Positions 40,517 to 48,545 of a stretch of 53,351 bases of DNA are shown piece by piece. The position numbers were made by a program, and so were the translations under genes. Source of the stretch: Verrucomicrobiota bacterium (lineage in GTDB: Bacteria; Verrucomicrobiota; Kiritimatiellia; CAJWTS01); contig JAQBYD010000023.1 of assembly GCA_027623315.1 (NCBI GenBank), positions 1 to 53,351 on the forward strand, read 5' to 3'. Below the pieces are notes generated by a model. The model was not told the origin of the DNA, did not search any database, and saw only the letters and a list, made by a program, of their open reading frames with translations. The stretch's first letter is position 1. Each line of letters opens with the position of its first letter.

Positions 40517-42331
40517 ATGACAGCTTTGCAATCCATCACCCGCTCCCCTGCCCCGGCCTGGGCACGCCTGCAGCGGCAGTTGATAGACCGTATGAACGAG
40601 TGCGCCGTGGCCTTCGTGGAGCGTTACACGCGCGAGGACGGGTCCCTGGTCTGGCGCGACGAGTGGCCCGGGATGGATGGGTCGGACGACGGCTACGAGA
40701 GCTTTGGCACGTTCCCCCTGTTCTATGCCCTCGGCGGAAGCCCCACGGTTCACGACCTCTCGCGGCGGCAATGGAGCGCCGTGACCAAGCAATTCACGGC
40801 GTATGGGCAGGTTCACCGGGAATTTGACGCCTACTACGACTGGATGCATCACGGAGAAAGCAACCTCTACCTCTACGCCTTCGGCCTGGCGGATCCAAAC
40901 GTTGCACTCGACCGGGATCGCGCACTTCGATTCGCAGGCATGTACATGGGTCAAGACGCCGAGGCCTGCAACTGGGACGCCGAGCTTAGAATGATCCGTT
41001 CTCCGATCACGGGCAGCCGCGGCCCGCGCTTCGAAATGACCGCCGAGGACTGGTGCACCCATCGCCCCGTGCTGGCGGACTACCTCTCGCCATACGAAGA
41101 CGTGCCGGGCATCGATGCCGGGCGCGATCCGGCGGCCGTTGCAAATTGGAATGACGATGCCGTCTTCGCGGAAATCCTGAAACGCATGAATGCACGCATG
41201 GCGCACGGCGACGTGCCGCTTAACCTCACGGCAACCAGCCTGGTCACACACGCATTTCTATACACCGGCGAAGAGAAGTACCGGCAATGGGTCCTCGACT
41301 ATCTGGACGCCTGGCGCGAGCGCACCGAGGACAACGGCGGCATCACACCCGACAACGTCGGACCCACGGGGCGAATCGGCGAGTGCATGGACGGCAAGTG
41401 GTGGGGCGGATATTACGGCTGGCGGTGGCCTCACGGTGTGTTTTCGATCCTGGAGCCACTCTTGATCGCCGGCACAAATGCTCAACTCTTAACCGGCGAC
41501 GGCTCGCATCTCGACCTACTGACCAGTCAACTTGACGCCTTGTGGGAGAGGGGGCGCGTGCAGGACGGGACCTTCAAGATCCCCAATCACCACGGCGATG
41601 CCGGTTGGTTTGCGTACCATGAGCCCGACTCGAGTTACGCGATTCGTTTGCGCGCCATCCGCGGCACGGCGGAAGACGGCGCACGACTCTCACGATACGC
41701 GGAGCTGGGGCCCTGGTCGGAGCACGTCCACTTCGGCAAAGGCGGACAGGCCGCTCCGCAGCCCTGGCAGGCCTTCATCGATGGCTCCGATCCGGCCTAT
41801 CCGGAACGGTTGATGATGCGGGCCCTGGAAGAGGTCGAGCGCCGCATGGAGATCATGGCGCATGACGACGGCGATTCGAGCGAGTGGGATGTTCATCACT
41901 GGCAGGAGATCAACCCCGTGCTGACCGACCCCCTCGTTCAGCTCACGATGGGCGCCCCCGGCGTGGTCTACCATGGCGGCCTGTGCCATGCACCAATCCG
42001 TCACTTCGATCCGGTCGCCCGTAGACCCGGGCTTCCGGACGATGTCTCCGCGCTGGTGAGCCGGGTTCAGCCCGAGAGCGTCGAGTTGGAGGTGATCAAC
42101 CTGCATCCCTCGCAGGCGCGCGAGCTCCTCGTCCAGGCCGGGGCCTTTGGTGAACACGTCTTCACTGGAGTCGCGCGACTCGACGTCGCCGATGAATCGA
42201 TCCGGGATCTCCCGGATCTAGATTCTCTCACCATTCAGCTGGCCCCGTCATCGTCGGTTCACGTACGCCTGGTGATGCGCCGCTTCTCCTCGACAGCGGG
42301 ATACGCCTTCCCCTGGGACGGAAACCGATGA
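40517..42331 (+). CDS. Cytoplasmic enzyme of possible alpha/alpha-barrel (six-hairpin) type
   Basis: The 604-residue protein starts at ATG 40517. It has no signal peptide. Most of it is helices with aromatic loops: DGYESFGTFPLFYALGG, YDWMHHGESNLYLYAFGL, GECMDGKWWGGYYGWRWPHG, FKIPNHHGDAGWFAYHEPD. Alternating helices and WxxY/WGGxY loops are like six-hairpin glycosidases and epimerases or linalool dehydratase-like folds; the last 100 residues look like a small beta sandwich. I do not recognise a family with certainty. The neighbours point to sugar-acid use. The stop overlaps an ATG of a short broken frame. Confidence 0.55.
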   Translation: MTALQSITRSPAPAWARLQRQLIDRMNECAVAFVERYTREDGSLVWRDEWPGMDGSDDGYESFGTFPLFYALGGSPTVHDLSRRQWSAVTKQFTAYGQVHREFDAYYDWMHHGESNLYLYAFGLADPNVALDRDRALRFAGMYMGQDAEACNWDAELRMIRSPITGSRGPRFEMTAEDWCTHRPVLADYLSPYEDVPGIDAGRDPAAVANWNDDAVFAEILKRMNARMAHGDVPLNLTATSLVTHAFLYTGEEKYRQWVLDYLDAWRERTEDNGGITPDNVGPTGRIGECMDGKWWGGYYGWRWPHGVFSILEPLLIAGTNAQLLTGDGSHLDLLTSQLDALWERGRVQDGTFKIPNHHGDAGWFAYHEPDSSYAIRLRAIRGTAEDGARLSRYAELGPWSEHVHFGKGGQAAPQPWQAFIDGSDPAYPERLMMRALEEVERRMEIMAHDDGDSSEWDVHHWQEINPVLTDPLVQLTMGAPGVVYHGGLCHAPIRHFDPVARRPGLPDDVSALVSRVQPESVELEVINLHPSQARELLVQAGAFGEHVFTGVARLDVADESIRDLPDLDSLTIQLAPSSSVHVRLVMRRFSSTAGYAFPWDGNR

Positions 42332-42493
42332 GCTACGACGTTGCATGGTACCCGATGGATTCAGTGGCCCGCCGGGGCAGACCGAACTGGCTCCCGTGAC
42401 GGCCCTGGCGGTGAGATCTATCTCGGGGAAGACGACGACTTCCGGCATCTCTGGATCTATTTTCCCAGGATCGTTCCCAGGTCGCTGACGTGA
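42328..42493 (+). pseudogene. Short gene remnant after the alpha/alpha-barrel gene
   Basis: An ATG overlapping the previous stop opens MSYDVAWYPMD, which stops soon. Shifting the frame by two bases gives IQWPAGADR and then GGEIYLGEDDDFRHLWIYFP, which reads like real protein until TGA at 42491. It looks like a frameshifted remainder of a once-coupled gene. The family is not recognised. Confidence 0.35.
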
Positions 42494-42532
42494 AACTTCG
42501 GCGATTGCTTCGCGCAGAGCCGACGTGCTAGG

Positions 42533-42650
42533 AATCTCCGGGGTCTGTCCCCAGAGAATCTCCGGGGTCTGTCCCCAGAGAATCTCCGGGGTCTGTCCCC
42601 AGAAATCTCCGGGGTCTGTCCCCAGCGGATTTCCCCAGCGGATTGTCCCC
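42533..42650. repeat. 24-bp tandem repeat with GGGGTCTGTCCCC hairpin
   Basis: Four copies of AATCTCCGGGGTCTGTCCCC followed by AGAG (the third copy lacks one base and the fourth ends AG) lie at 42533-42625, followed by a degenerate stretch with two more CCCCAG/GCGGATT units. Each unit can fold as a hairpin through GGGG and CCCC. Such sequences resemble REP elements spread by REP-associated tyrosine transposases. It abuts the truncated FAH-type gene. Confidence 0.85.
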
Positions 42651-42689
42651 GTGGAGCTGCTCTTGGATTGCGGAAGTCATGTCGATTCG

Positions 42690-42900
42690 CTTAGAATGCC
42701 CGCTCCTCGCCTTCGGTCAGATCAAACGATCGCTGGCATCGCTGGTCGAGTTCCTATATCGTGAAACGACTTTTCCGCAGGGCGCATACCTCATGACGGG
42801 GACCGGCGTCGTGCCCGACGCGACGTTCACATTGCAATCACGGGACGAAGTCCACACCACCATTCAACCCATAGGAGCCCTCATCAACACAGTCACATGA
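42690..42900 (+). pseudogene. C-terminal remnant of an FAH-family sugar-acid dehydratase
   Basis: From about 42700 the frame reads LVEFLYRETTFPQGAYLMTGTGVVPD and TLQSRDEVHTTIQPIGALINTV, which is the C-terminal part of the fumarylacetoacetate hydrolase (FAH) fold (YL.....FP.G..LMTGTG..P). Complete enzymes have 280-400 residues; everything before is missing, and the tandem repeat stands in its place. The stop overlaps the start of the dehydrogenase gene by four bases, showing former coupling. FAH-family 2-keto-3-deoxy-pentonate dehydratases work before ketoglutarate semialdehyde dehydrogenase in the Weimberg pathway. Confidence 0.8.
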
Positions 42901-44477
42901 CACTCCACGGTAAACTCTTCATCGGCAGTACGCTCGCGACGGGTAACGGCGACACCACCCGACCCACCAGCCCGCTGGATAATCGACTCCTCGAACCCGG
43001 CTTCCACCAGGCGGCCGAGACTGATGTTGACGCCGCCATGAGCCTCGCGGAGGAAGCATTCACTGCCTATCGCCGCACGAGCGGTGAGCAGCGCGCCGGC
43101 TTCCTCGAAGCGATGAGCAACGAGATCATGGAGCTCGGCGATGCGCTGATCGACCGCGGCCATCTCGAGACCGGTCTGCCGAAGCCGCGACTTGTCGGCG
43201 AACGTGGCCGGACCTGTGGGCAATTGAAGATGTTTGCCGACCTGGTTCGCGACGGTTCCTGGACTGATGCACGGATCGATACCGCGCTGCCGGACCGTGA
43301 GCCGTTGCCGAAACCCGATCTACGCCGGATGCTGAGTCCGCTTGGGCCGGTCGTCGTGTTCGGCGCGAGCAACTTTCCGCTGGCATTCTCGGTTGCAGGC
43401 GGCGACACGGCGAGTGCATTGGCCGTCGGTTGTCCAGTGGTCGTAAAAGCGCATAGCGCGCACCCGGGAACCGCGGAACTTGTGGCGACGGCGATCGGCA
43501 AAGCCGTGGCCGGATGCGGAATGCCGCCCGGCGTGTTCTCGATGTTGCACGGTCGCGGGTCGGTTGTGGGGATCGCCCTGGTCAAGCATCCGCTCACCTG
43601 TGCGGCGGGATTCACCGGCTCTCGCGAGGGCGGGCGCGCCTTGTTCGATGCCGCCGTGGCCCGGCCGGTCCCCATCCCCGTCTTCGCCGAGATGAGCAGT
43701 CTGAACCCGGTCTTCTTGCTGCCCGAAGCACTCCAGCGACGGAGTGAAGCCATCGCTGAAGGTTTGACCGAATCCTTCACACTCGGTGTCGGCCAATTCT
43801 GCACGAAGCCGGGATTGGTGTTCGGGGTCTCGGGCGATGCACTCACGCGATTCCAGGAGCAGTTGTGCGCACGGGTGACCGCAGCGGCTCCGGCGACGAT
43901 GCTGCATGCAGGGATCTGCGCGACGTTCCACGAGGGTCTCAGCCATGCGCGCCAGGTCAGCGGCGCCTCCGTGCTCGCTGAATCAAGCCAGGCCGCTGAC
44001 CCGGGTCAGACGCACGGAGAGCCGGTCGTCATGCAAACCGACGCAGAGACTTTTCTCTCGCAACCGCAACTGGCCAAGGAGGTCTTCGGACCGTTCACGC
44101 TGGTCGTGGCCGGACAATCAATCGAAGAACTCGAGAAAGTCGCGGCGGGACTGGAAGGTCAACTCACCGCCACACTACATGGAACTGAAGCCGACCTTGC
44201 GGAAGCCGGCGGACTCGTTCGGATCCTGGAGCGCAAGGCGGGGCGGCTGATCGTGAACGGGTTCCCTACCGGCGTCGAAGTGTGCCCTTCTATGAACCAC
44301 GGAGGCCCCTACCCGGCCACGACCGACGCGCGATTCACATCGGTCGGCACGGCGGCCATCCAGCGTTGGGCCCGTCCAATCTGCTATCAAGACTTCCCTG
44401 CCGAACTGCTCCCCGCGGAACTGCAGGACTCCAATCCGCGCGGGGTCCGGCAGCTACGCGACGGTGTCGTTAGCTGA
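42897..44477 (+). CDS. Aldehyde dehydrogenase, alpha-ketoglutarate semialdehyde type
   Basis: The 526-residue protein has the KGSADH (class III) pattern, longer than usual aldehyde dehydrogenases. The catalytic nucleophile is Cys302 in VGQFCTKPG, and Glu265 in AEMSSLNP is the general base. GASNFPLAFSVAGGDTASALAVGCPVVVKAHSAHPGT matches the NAD(P) site of this branch. The enzyme oxidises 2,5-dioxopentanoate to 2-oxoglutarate, the last step of pentose or hexarate oxidation by the Weimberg route. Next to it is only the broken dehydratase, so the pathway may be incomplete here or completed elsewhere. Confidence 0.85.
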   Translation: MTLHGKLFIGSTLATGNGDTTRPTSPLDNRLLEPGFHQAAETDVDAAMSLAEEAFTAYRRTSGEQRAGFLEAMSNEIMELGDALIDRGHLETGLPKPRLVGERGRTCGQLKMFADLVRDGSWTDARIDTALPDREPLPKPDLRRMLSPLGPVVVFGASNFPLAFSVAGGDTASALAVGCPVVVKAHSAHPGTAELVATAIGKAVAGCGMPPGVFSMLHGRGSVVGIALVKHPLTCAAGFTGSREGGRALFDAAVARPVPIPVFAEMSSLNPVFLLPEALQRRSEAIAEGLTESFTLGVGQFCTKPGLVFGVSGDALTRFQEQLCARVTAAAPATMLHAGICATFHEGLSHARQVSGASVLAESSQAADPGQTHGEPVVMQTDAETFLSQPQLAKEVFGPFTLVVAGQSIEELEKVAAGLEGQLTATLHGTEADLAEAGGLVRILERKAGRLIVNGFPTGVEVCPSMNHGGPYPATTDARFTSVGTAAIQRWARPICYQDFPAELLPAELQDSNPRGVRQLRDGVVS

Positions 44478-44769
44478 ACGCTTCCCGCCGCTATACGATG
44501 AAGACAATTACGGGTGAGCTGAAGTCAGGCACAACCGCCCCCGCGCCGGCGATCGAGCGCTGCATTCCGGACGGGGCCCCGTCGGGGGTTGGCCTCGCGC
44601 TCGGCGCGACCTTCGACTGGCGTGCCGACTGCGTGCGTTGGATACGACAGACGACCCAGGTCTGACCGGCGTCACCGCACAGTCACAATTTCTCCATGGG
44701 TATCTGCGCCATCGGACGGAAGTTGGAGGGCGAGGCTCCGCCGTGTGATGCTATTTCTCGGACAAAACA
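44478..44769. other. Gap with a short possible gene remnant
   Basis: An ATG at 44499 opens a 55-codon frame ending at 44664 whose later part (SGVGLALGATFDWRADCVRWIR) reads like genuine protein; the family is not known and it may be another decayed gene end. Nothing else is seen up to the convergent nucleotidyltransferase. Confidence 0.35.
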
Positions 44770-45336
44770 CTAGTCTGTCGCCCTGTCGCGAATCCGTTCA
44801 AGCGACCTGACGGCGGCGTCTCCAAATCGAGCGGCGAGGTCGTCGACAAGGCGCAGGTCGAGATCGTCTCGCCGCAGCGAAAGCATCGCACGCGCGTCCT
44901 CAAGATCGACGGGACCGCCAGCATAGAGCTTCATGGCGACAAAATCCTCGAGCCCAATAAAGCGGAGTTCCTGGCCGGCATGTTCCGCCGTGACCGTCCG
45001 ATCCGGCGCTTTCGGGTCCAGACCGCGAAGGCCCATGAGCAGGTCGACACTGTTACCGTGCGAGTCAGCCACTTGGATCAGGGCGGGAATCGGGTCGGCT
45101 TCATCGCCACGACGAACCGTGATCTCGGCCCCCATAGCGTCAAGTGCCGTCTGTACATCGCGGAGAGAATGATCTCGCAGAAACACGAGCGCATCGGCAT
45201 CGAGACTGGATCGCACGATTCCGTGGAAAGCCGCAGCCATGGCGCCGATCACCGCATAGCCGATTCCGTGCTGCGAAAGGCACTTAACGACGTCGCCGAG
45301 CAATGCGGCGGACTCACCGGGTCCCTTCGTTCTCAT
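44770..45336 (-). CDS. Nucleotidyltransferase-fold protein (AbiEii/MNT-like)
   Basis: The 188-residue protein shows the pol-beta-type opening GIGYAVIGAMAAAFHGIVRSSLDADALVF, where the G...A..HG and S.DAD patterns correspond to the nucleotide-binding G[GS] and metal DxD motifs. A later acidic residue lies in SVDLLMG, and the C-terminal helices (LEDFVAMKLYAGGPVDLEDARAML) match the AbiEii/DUF1814 type with its KL.A......D..D. This family includes toxins of type IV toxin-antitoxin pairs that modify tRNA. It overlaps the small upstream gene by four bases. Confidence 0.7.
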   Translation of the reverse strand: MRTKGPGESAALLGDVVKCLSQHGIGYAVIGAMAAAFHGIVRSSLDADALVFLRDHSLRDVQTALDAMGAEITVRRGDEADPIPALIQVADSHGNSVDLLMGLRGLDPKAPDRTVTAEHAGQELRFIGLEDFVAMKLYAGGPVDLEDARAMLSLRRDDLDLRLVDDLAARFGDAAVRSLERIRDRATD

Positions 45337-45506
45337 GTCTCCGAACGGGGGCTTTCAGACTGCGCTTGTTGCCGGACCCGAACGCGCGACAACAGCACCA
45401 TCTCGCGCGAATGCGACACAAAGGCCTGCAGGCGCTCCCCTGCAGTGAGACGCAAATCGGCCTTCAGGCGGCGGAGCCGCTTGTCTTCTCGGAGAGCGGA
45501 TTTCAT
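45333..45506 (-). CDS. Small partner gene of the nucleotidyltransferase
   Basis: The 57-residue protein (MKSALREDKRLRRLKADL, then LTAGERLQAFVSHSREM) is basic and helical. It shares an ATGA overlap with the nucleotidyltransferase gene, the usual layout of an antitoxin or accessory subunit ahead of its toxin. No ribosome binding site is obvious, and a longer frame from 45698 exists but runs into sequence that looks decayed. A two-gene toxin-antitoxin unit is plausible but not shown. Confidence 0.5.
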   Translation of the reverse strand: MKSALREDKRLRRLKADLRLTAGERLQAFVSHSREMVLLSRVRVRQQAQSESPRSET

Positions 45507-45974
45507 ATCGAAATCGTAACCGAGAGCCGCGCGTAACGCAAGACGTGGCGCCCCCTCGCACGCGGAGCGAACGGCCGGGATACTGAGCCCCGTGGAGGAC
45601 GTCGGTCTGATGTGGGGACATTTCTTCTCGAACTGCTCCCGCATCAGCAATGTCGCAAGCCCATCCGGCCCCGACCCGGAGCCGGTCGGGACCCCCATGC
45701 ACGCAAGACGACCCGGTCCCCTGCGTCGGTCGACGAGGCACCTCGGCCGAAATAGGGAGCAGCAGTGAAACGACGACGAGCGCGATCCATGCGCTGGCGC
45801 CGTGCCTACGCTGACCTGCGCTATTCACCGGCGTAGATTCGCGCAATGCTCCCCGGTGTCAAGCACCCACGTGGCTGCGCCACGAACGAAATTCAAGGAT
45901 GACAAAGGCGCTTCACCTCCAGTATGGTTCCCAAAGGTTACTCGAGCACGCCGCGGCTTTTCGCGTTGGCCCCC
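45507..45974. other. Decayed region, perhaps a former secreted sulfatase
   Basis: On the minus strand a signal-peptide-like opening starts at 45846 (WIALVVVSLLLPISAEVP), followed in a shifted frame by KKCPHIRPTSSTGLS, which faintly recalls the TPNIDRLASTGL region of sulfatases. The frames do not join. No intact gene is present. This is only a suggestion. Confidence 0.3.
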
Positions 45975-46121
45975 ATGCCCGAAAAACATCCCAACATACT
46001 GCATATCTTCACCGATCAGCAATCGGCCGACGCCTTGAGCTGCGCTGGAAAACCACACCTGGCGGCATGGTGCCGCCAGTCCAACGACCCTTTCATTGAG
46101 AACGCACAGAAGAACCCCTAA
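45975..46121 (+). pseudogene. Sulfatase reduced to its two ends
   Basis: The frame from ATG 45975 gives MPEKHPNILHIFTDQQSADA, continuing LSCAGKPH. This is the classic sulfatase N-terminus (NILxIxTDQ, with the metal-binding Asp). It then passes directly to LAAWCRQSNDPF, which reads as the C-terminal end of the family, and stops after 48 residues. Complete enzymes have about 450-550 residues, so about 400 residues including the formylglycine site (CxPxR) have been deleted in frame. It is not functional. DUF1080 follows by 13 bases. Confidence 0.75.
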
Positions 46122-46134
46122 GGAACAAACATCC

Positions 46135-46767
46135 ATGAGTGAGCATAACACGTTGACCGAGGAGGAGCGCGCGGCGGGCTGGGAACTGCTGTTCGACGGA
46201 GTTTCAGCAGAACACTGGCGCGGCTTCCAGCGCGAAGATTTCCCCGCGGGATGGGTTGTCGTCGAGGGCACCATTCATCGCGCCGACTCGGCCGGTGATA
46301 TCGTCACGCGAGAGCAGTACAAGGATTTTGAATTCAAGTTGGACTGGCGCGTTGAGGGATCGGGAAACAGCGGGATCATGTTCCGCGTAAGCGAGGATGA
46401 GGATACGCCCTGGCTTACGGGCCCGGAGATGCAGATCCTGAACGACGACGTGCATCCGGATGGGAAGAACCCGCTGACCCGAGCCGGAACCAACTATGCG
46501 CTTCATGCAATGGACAAAGAGGTCATCCGCCCCGTCGGGGAGTGGAATGAAATTATGCTCCACGTTCAGGGCCCGCATGTGGAGCACTGGGTCAATGGCG
46601 AGCGCGTCGTGGCTTACGAGCTCTTCAGCGAAGACTGGGAAGAACGCGTCGCGAACAGCAAGTTCGGTGAGATGCCGAAATACGGGCGCATGCCGGAGGG
46701 TCACATCGACCTGCAGGATCACGGCGATCTCGTCTGGTTTCGAAACATCAAGGTGCGACGGCTTTAG
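46135..46767 (+). CDS. DUF1080 (3-keto-disaccharide hydrolase-like) protein
   Basis: The 210-residue protein is a DUF1080 domain: GWELLFDGVSAEHWRGF, GWVVVEGTIHRAD, SGNSGIMFRVSEDE, GPEMQILND, HVEHWVNGERVVAYEL, GHIDLQDHGDLVWFRNIKVR. The fold is a concanavalin-like beta sandwich, and related proteins hydrolyse 3-keto-glycosides after oxidation of the sugar. This version has no signal peptide, so it would act in the cytoplasm, unusual for the family. It is flanked by the broken sulfatase and by TIM-barrel isomerases, a typical arrangement for catabolism of odd sugars. Confidence 0.9.
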   Translation: MSEHNTLTEEERAAGWELLFDGVSAEHWRGFQREDFPAGWVVVEGTIHRADSAGDIVTREQYKDFEFKLDWRVEGSGNSGIMFRVSEDEDTPWLTGPEMQILNDDVHPDGKNPLTRAGTNYALHAMDKEVIRPVGEWNEIMLHVQGPHVEHWVNGERVVAYELFSEDWEERVANSKFGEMPKYGRMPEGHIDLQDHGDLVWFRNIKVRRL

Positions 46768-46794
46768 GCGAGTCAGCGATTCGCGGCCCACGCC

Positions 46795-46828
46795 CCCTCT
46801 CCCCCTGGGAGAGGGCCGGGGTGAGGGG
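46795..46828. repeat. CCCTCTCCC/GGGAGAGGG hairpin repeat
   Basis: CCCTCTCCC CCT GGGAGAGGG forms a perfect nine-base stem with a three-base loop, followed by CCGGGGTGAGGGG. This motif is found in intergenic gaps of many bacterial genomes. It lies just after the DUF1080 stop and could also weakly end transcription, though no T-run follows. Confidence 0.75.
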
Positions 46829-46850
46829 TCCGATGTGGGCCTCAGATTTC

Positions 46851-47675
46851 ATGTTGCATCGGGGCAGCCATCCTGCGACAAGACTCGAAACTGTGAACGC
46901 GACGTCTACAAAGAACGTTATTGCCTGCCGCCCGGGATGCATCGATCTGCCGCTCGCGGATGCGCTCAAGGCACTGAAGGGGATTGGAGTCGGCTCCGCC
47001 GAACTCGACGCGCCCCACGACGACGACTACGCATCCCTGCTCGAAGTCGCGCAGAGCACGCACATCAACATCTCGACGCTCAGCGTCGCGGCATCTGCTG
47101 TCGATACGGAGGGTGTCAACGCCATCCGATCCGCAATTCGTGGCGCGTCCCAGATCGGGACCCCTATCATATTTCTCGCTGCGAGGGCTCCGGAGGGAGG
47201 ATACGACGCCGGCATAAAGTCCCTGCAAGACCTCGGAGCAAGGGCCACCGATGCCGGCGTCGTCCTCTCACTGGAAACGCATGAACCGTTCGCTCACAAC
47301 GGAGACATCGCGCGGCGCACCATAGAAGCCGTGAACTCGCCCGGCGTCCGGTGGAACTACGACTCGGCCAACATCTACTACTATAACGAGCCTGGGATCG
47401 ACACCGTCGCAGAGTTGCGCAAAACACTGCCCTTGGTCGCCAGTGTCCACCTCAAGGACTCGGCGAAGGGCGAGCCGCGCTCGTTTGATTTTCCCGTGTT
47501 TGGTGAAGGGGTCGTCGATTTCCCCGAGGTCTTTCGCGTCCTTGCGGAACACGGGTTCCATGGACCACACACCATGGAATTGGAAGGCCCCCTGGTCGAC
47601 GGGCTTTCGCCCGATGAGCAGATTGCCAAGGTAAAGGCATGCGTAGACTACCTCGCCTCCATCGACGCAATCTAA
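46851..47675 (+). CDS. Sugar phosphate isomerase/epimerase-like TIM barrel, first copy
   Basis: The protein is 274 residues from ATG 46851, or 260 from GTG 46893; neither start has a convincing ribosome binding site. It has the xylose-isomerase-like TIM barrel (AP2EC fold), with metal-ligand positions in VVLSLETHEPF (Glu), WNYDSANI (Asp), SVHLKDS (His) and HTMELEGP (Glu). These enzymes isomerise or epimerise sugars, keto-sugars or hydroxypyruvate. The substrate is not predictable. DUF1080 proteins and such isomerases commonly occur together. Confidence 0.88.
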   Translation: MLHRGSHPATRLETVNATSTKNVIACRPGCIDLPLADALKALKGIGVGSAELDAPHDDDYASLLEVAQSTHINISTLSVAASAVDTEGVNAIRSAIRGASQIGTPIIFLAARAPEGGYDAGIKSLQDLGARATDAGVVLSLETHEPFAHNGDIARRTIEAVNSPGVRWNYDSANIYYYNEPGIDTVAELRKTLPLVASVHLKDSAKGEPRSFDFPVFGEGVVDFPEVFRVLAEHGFHGPHTMELEGPLVDGLSPDEQIAKVKACVDYLASIDAI

Positions 47676-47723
47676 CCCGCTGATGCGCCATAGAGATAAC
47701 GTTTCAAAACTGGAGGATAAGAT

Positions 47724-48545
47724 ATGTATAAGTCACTCAATCGTGGAGCATTACACGTTCAAGCAACATGGGAAGAGTGCCTGCCGATGGCCAAGGCGGC
47801 GGGCTTTGACGGTGTCGACCCTGAACTCAGCCCCGACAGCTCGGCCGCGCAGATCCAGGATGCGCTCGCGCAGCACGGTCTTCGCATCGGGGGTTCCGGA
47901 CTCCCGGTGGCCTTGTACGGAAACGATACGGATTACAATGCAAGTATCACCGCGCTCGAATCGATCGCACCGATTGCCGCCGAGGCAGGCTGCCTGCGGT
48001 TCTGCACATATATTCTCTCCTTCTCCGACGAACTGTCGTGGAGCGATAATTTCGACATGCTCACCGCACGCCTCGCGCCCGCGGCAAAGATTCTTGAATC
48101 GAGCGGTTGCCGCCTCGGCCTGGAATTTCTCGGACCGAAAACGCTTCGCGGCGGCCATGCGTATGAGTTCATCCATACGATGGAAGCGATGCTCGAGCTC
48201 TGTAGCGCGGCGGGACCCAACGTTGGTCTGCTGCTGGACTCATGGCACTGGTACACGGCACGAGAAACCGTCGACAGCGTGAAAGCCTTACGAGCGGAGC
48301 AGGTCGTGTATGTTCATGTTAACGACGCACCCGCCGGTGTGGCGATCGATGAGCAGATCGATAACGAGCGCGCCCTGCACGGCGAAACGGGTGTGATCGA
48401 TTTACCCGGATTCTTCAGCGCCCTGCAGTCCATCGGCTACGATGGTCCGGTAGTCCCGGAACCCTTCATCAACGAATTCGCCGACCAGCCTCCCGGGGAA
48501 GTCCTCGCGCGCGCAGGCGCGGCGTTTGACAGCTTCTGGCCGTAG
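47724..48545 (+). CDS. Sugar phosphate isomerase/epimerase-like TIM barrel, second copy
   Basis: The 273-residue protein starts at ATG with GGAGGATAAG upstream. Metal-ligand motifs: LGLEFLGP (Glu), LLLDSWHWY (Asp and His), VYVHVNDAP (His), VVPEPF (Glu). It is only distantly similar to its neighbour, so the two are paralogues with different substrates. Forty-eight bases separate the genes, and both probably come from one message with DUF1080. It is the last gene before the repeat cluster. Confidence 0.9.
   Translation: MYKSLNRGALHVQATWEECLPMAKAAGFDGVDPELSPDSSAAQIQDALAQHGLRIGGSGLPVALYGNDTDYNASITALESIAPIAAEAGCLRFCTYILSFSDELSWSDNFDMLTARLAPAAKILESSGCRLGLEFLGPKTLRGGHAYEFIHTMEAMLELCSAAGPNVGLLLDSWHWYTARETVDSVKALRAEQVVYVHVNDAPAGVAIDEQIDNERALHGETGVIDLPGFFSALQSIGYDGPVVPEPFINEFADQPPGEVLARAGAAFDSFWP

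Noticed and set aside
42533-42650. CRISPR array
   Set aside because: The units are directly adjacent with no unique spacers and no cas genes are in the window.
42525-42764. A frame coding repeated ISGVCPQR units, possibly a repeat protein
   Set aside because: The repeats are just the translation of the 24-bp non-coding array, and the unit length is broken by a missing base.
46851-48545. Xylose isomerase (xylA) calls for the two TIM-barrel genes
   Set aside because: Both are about 270 residues, far shorter than XylA, and lack its conserved signature; only the general isomerase/epimerase fold can be supported.
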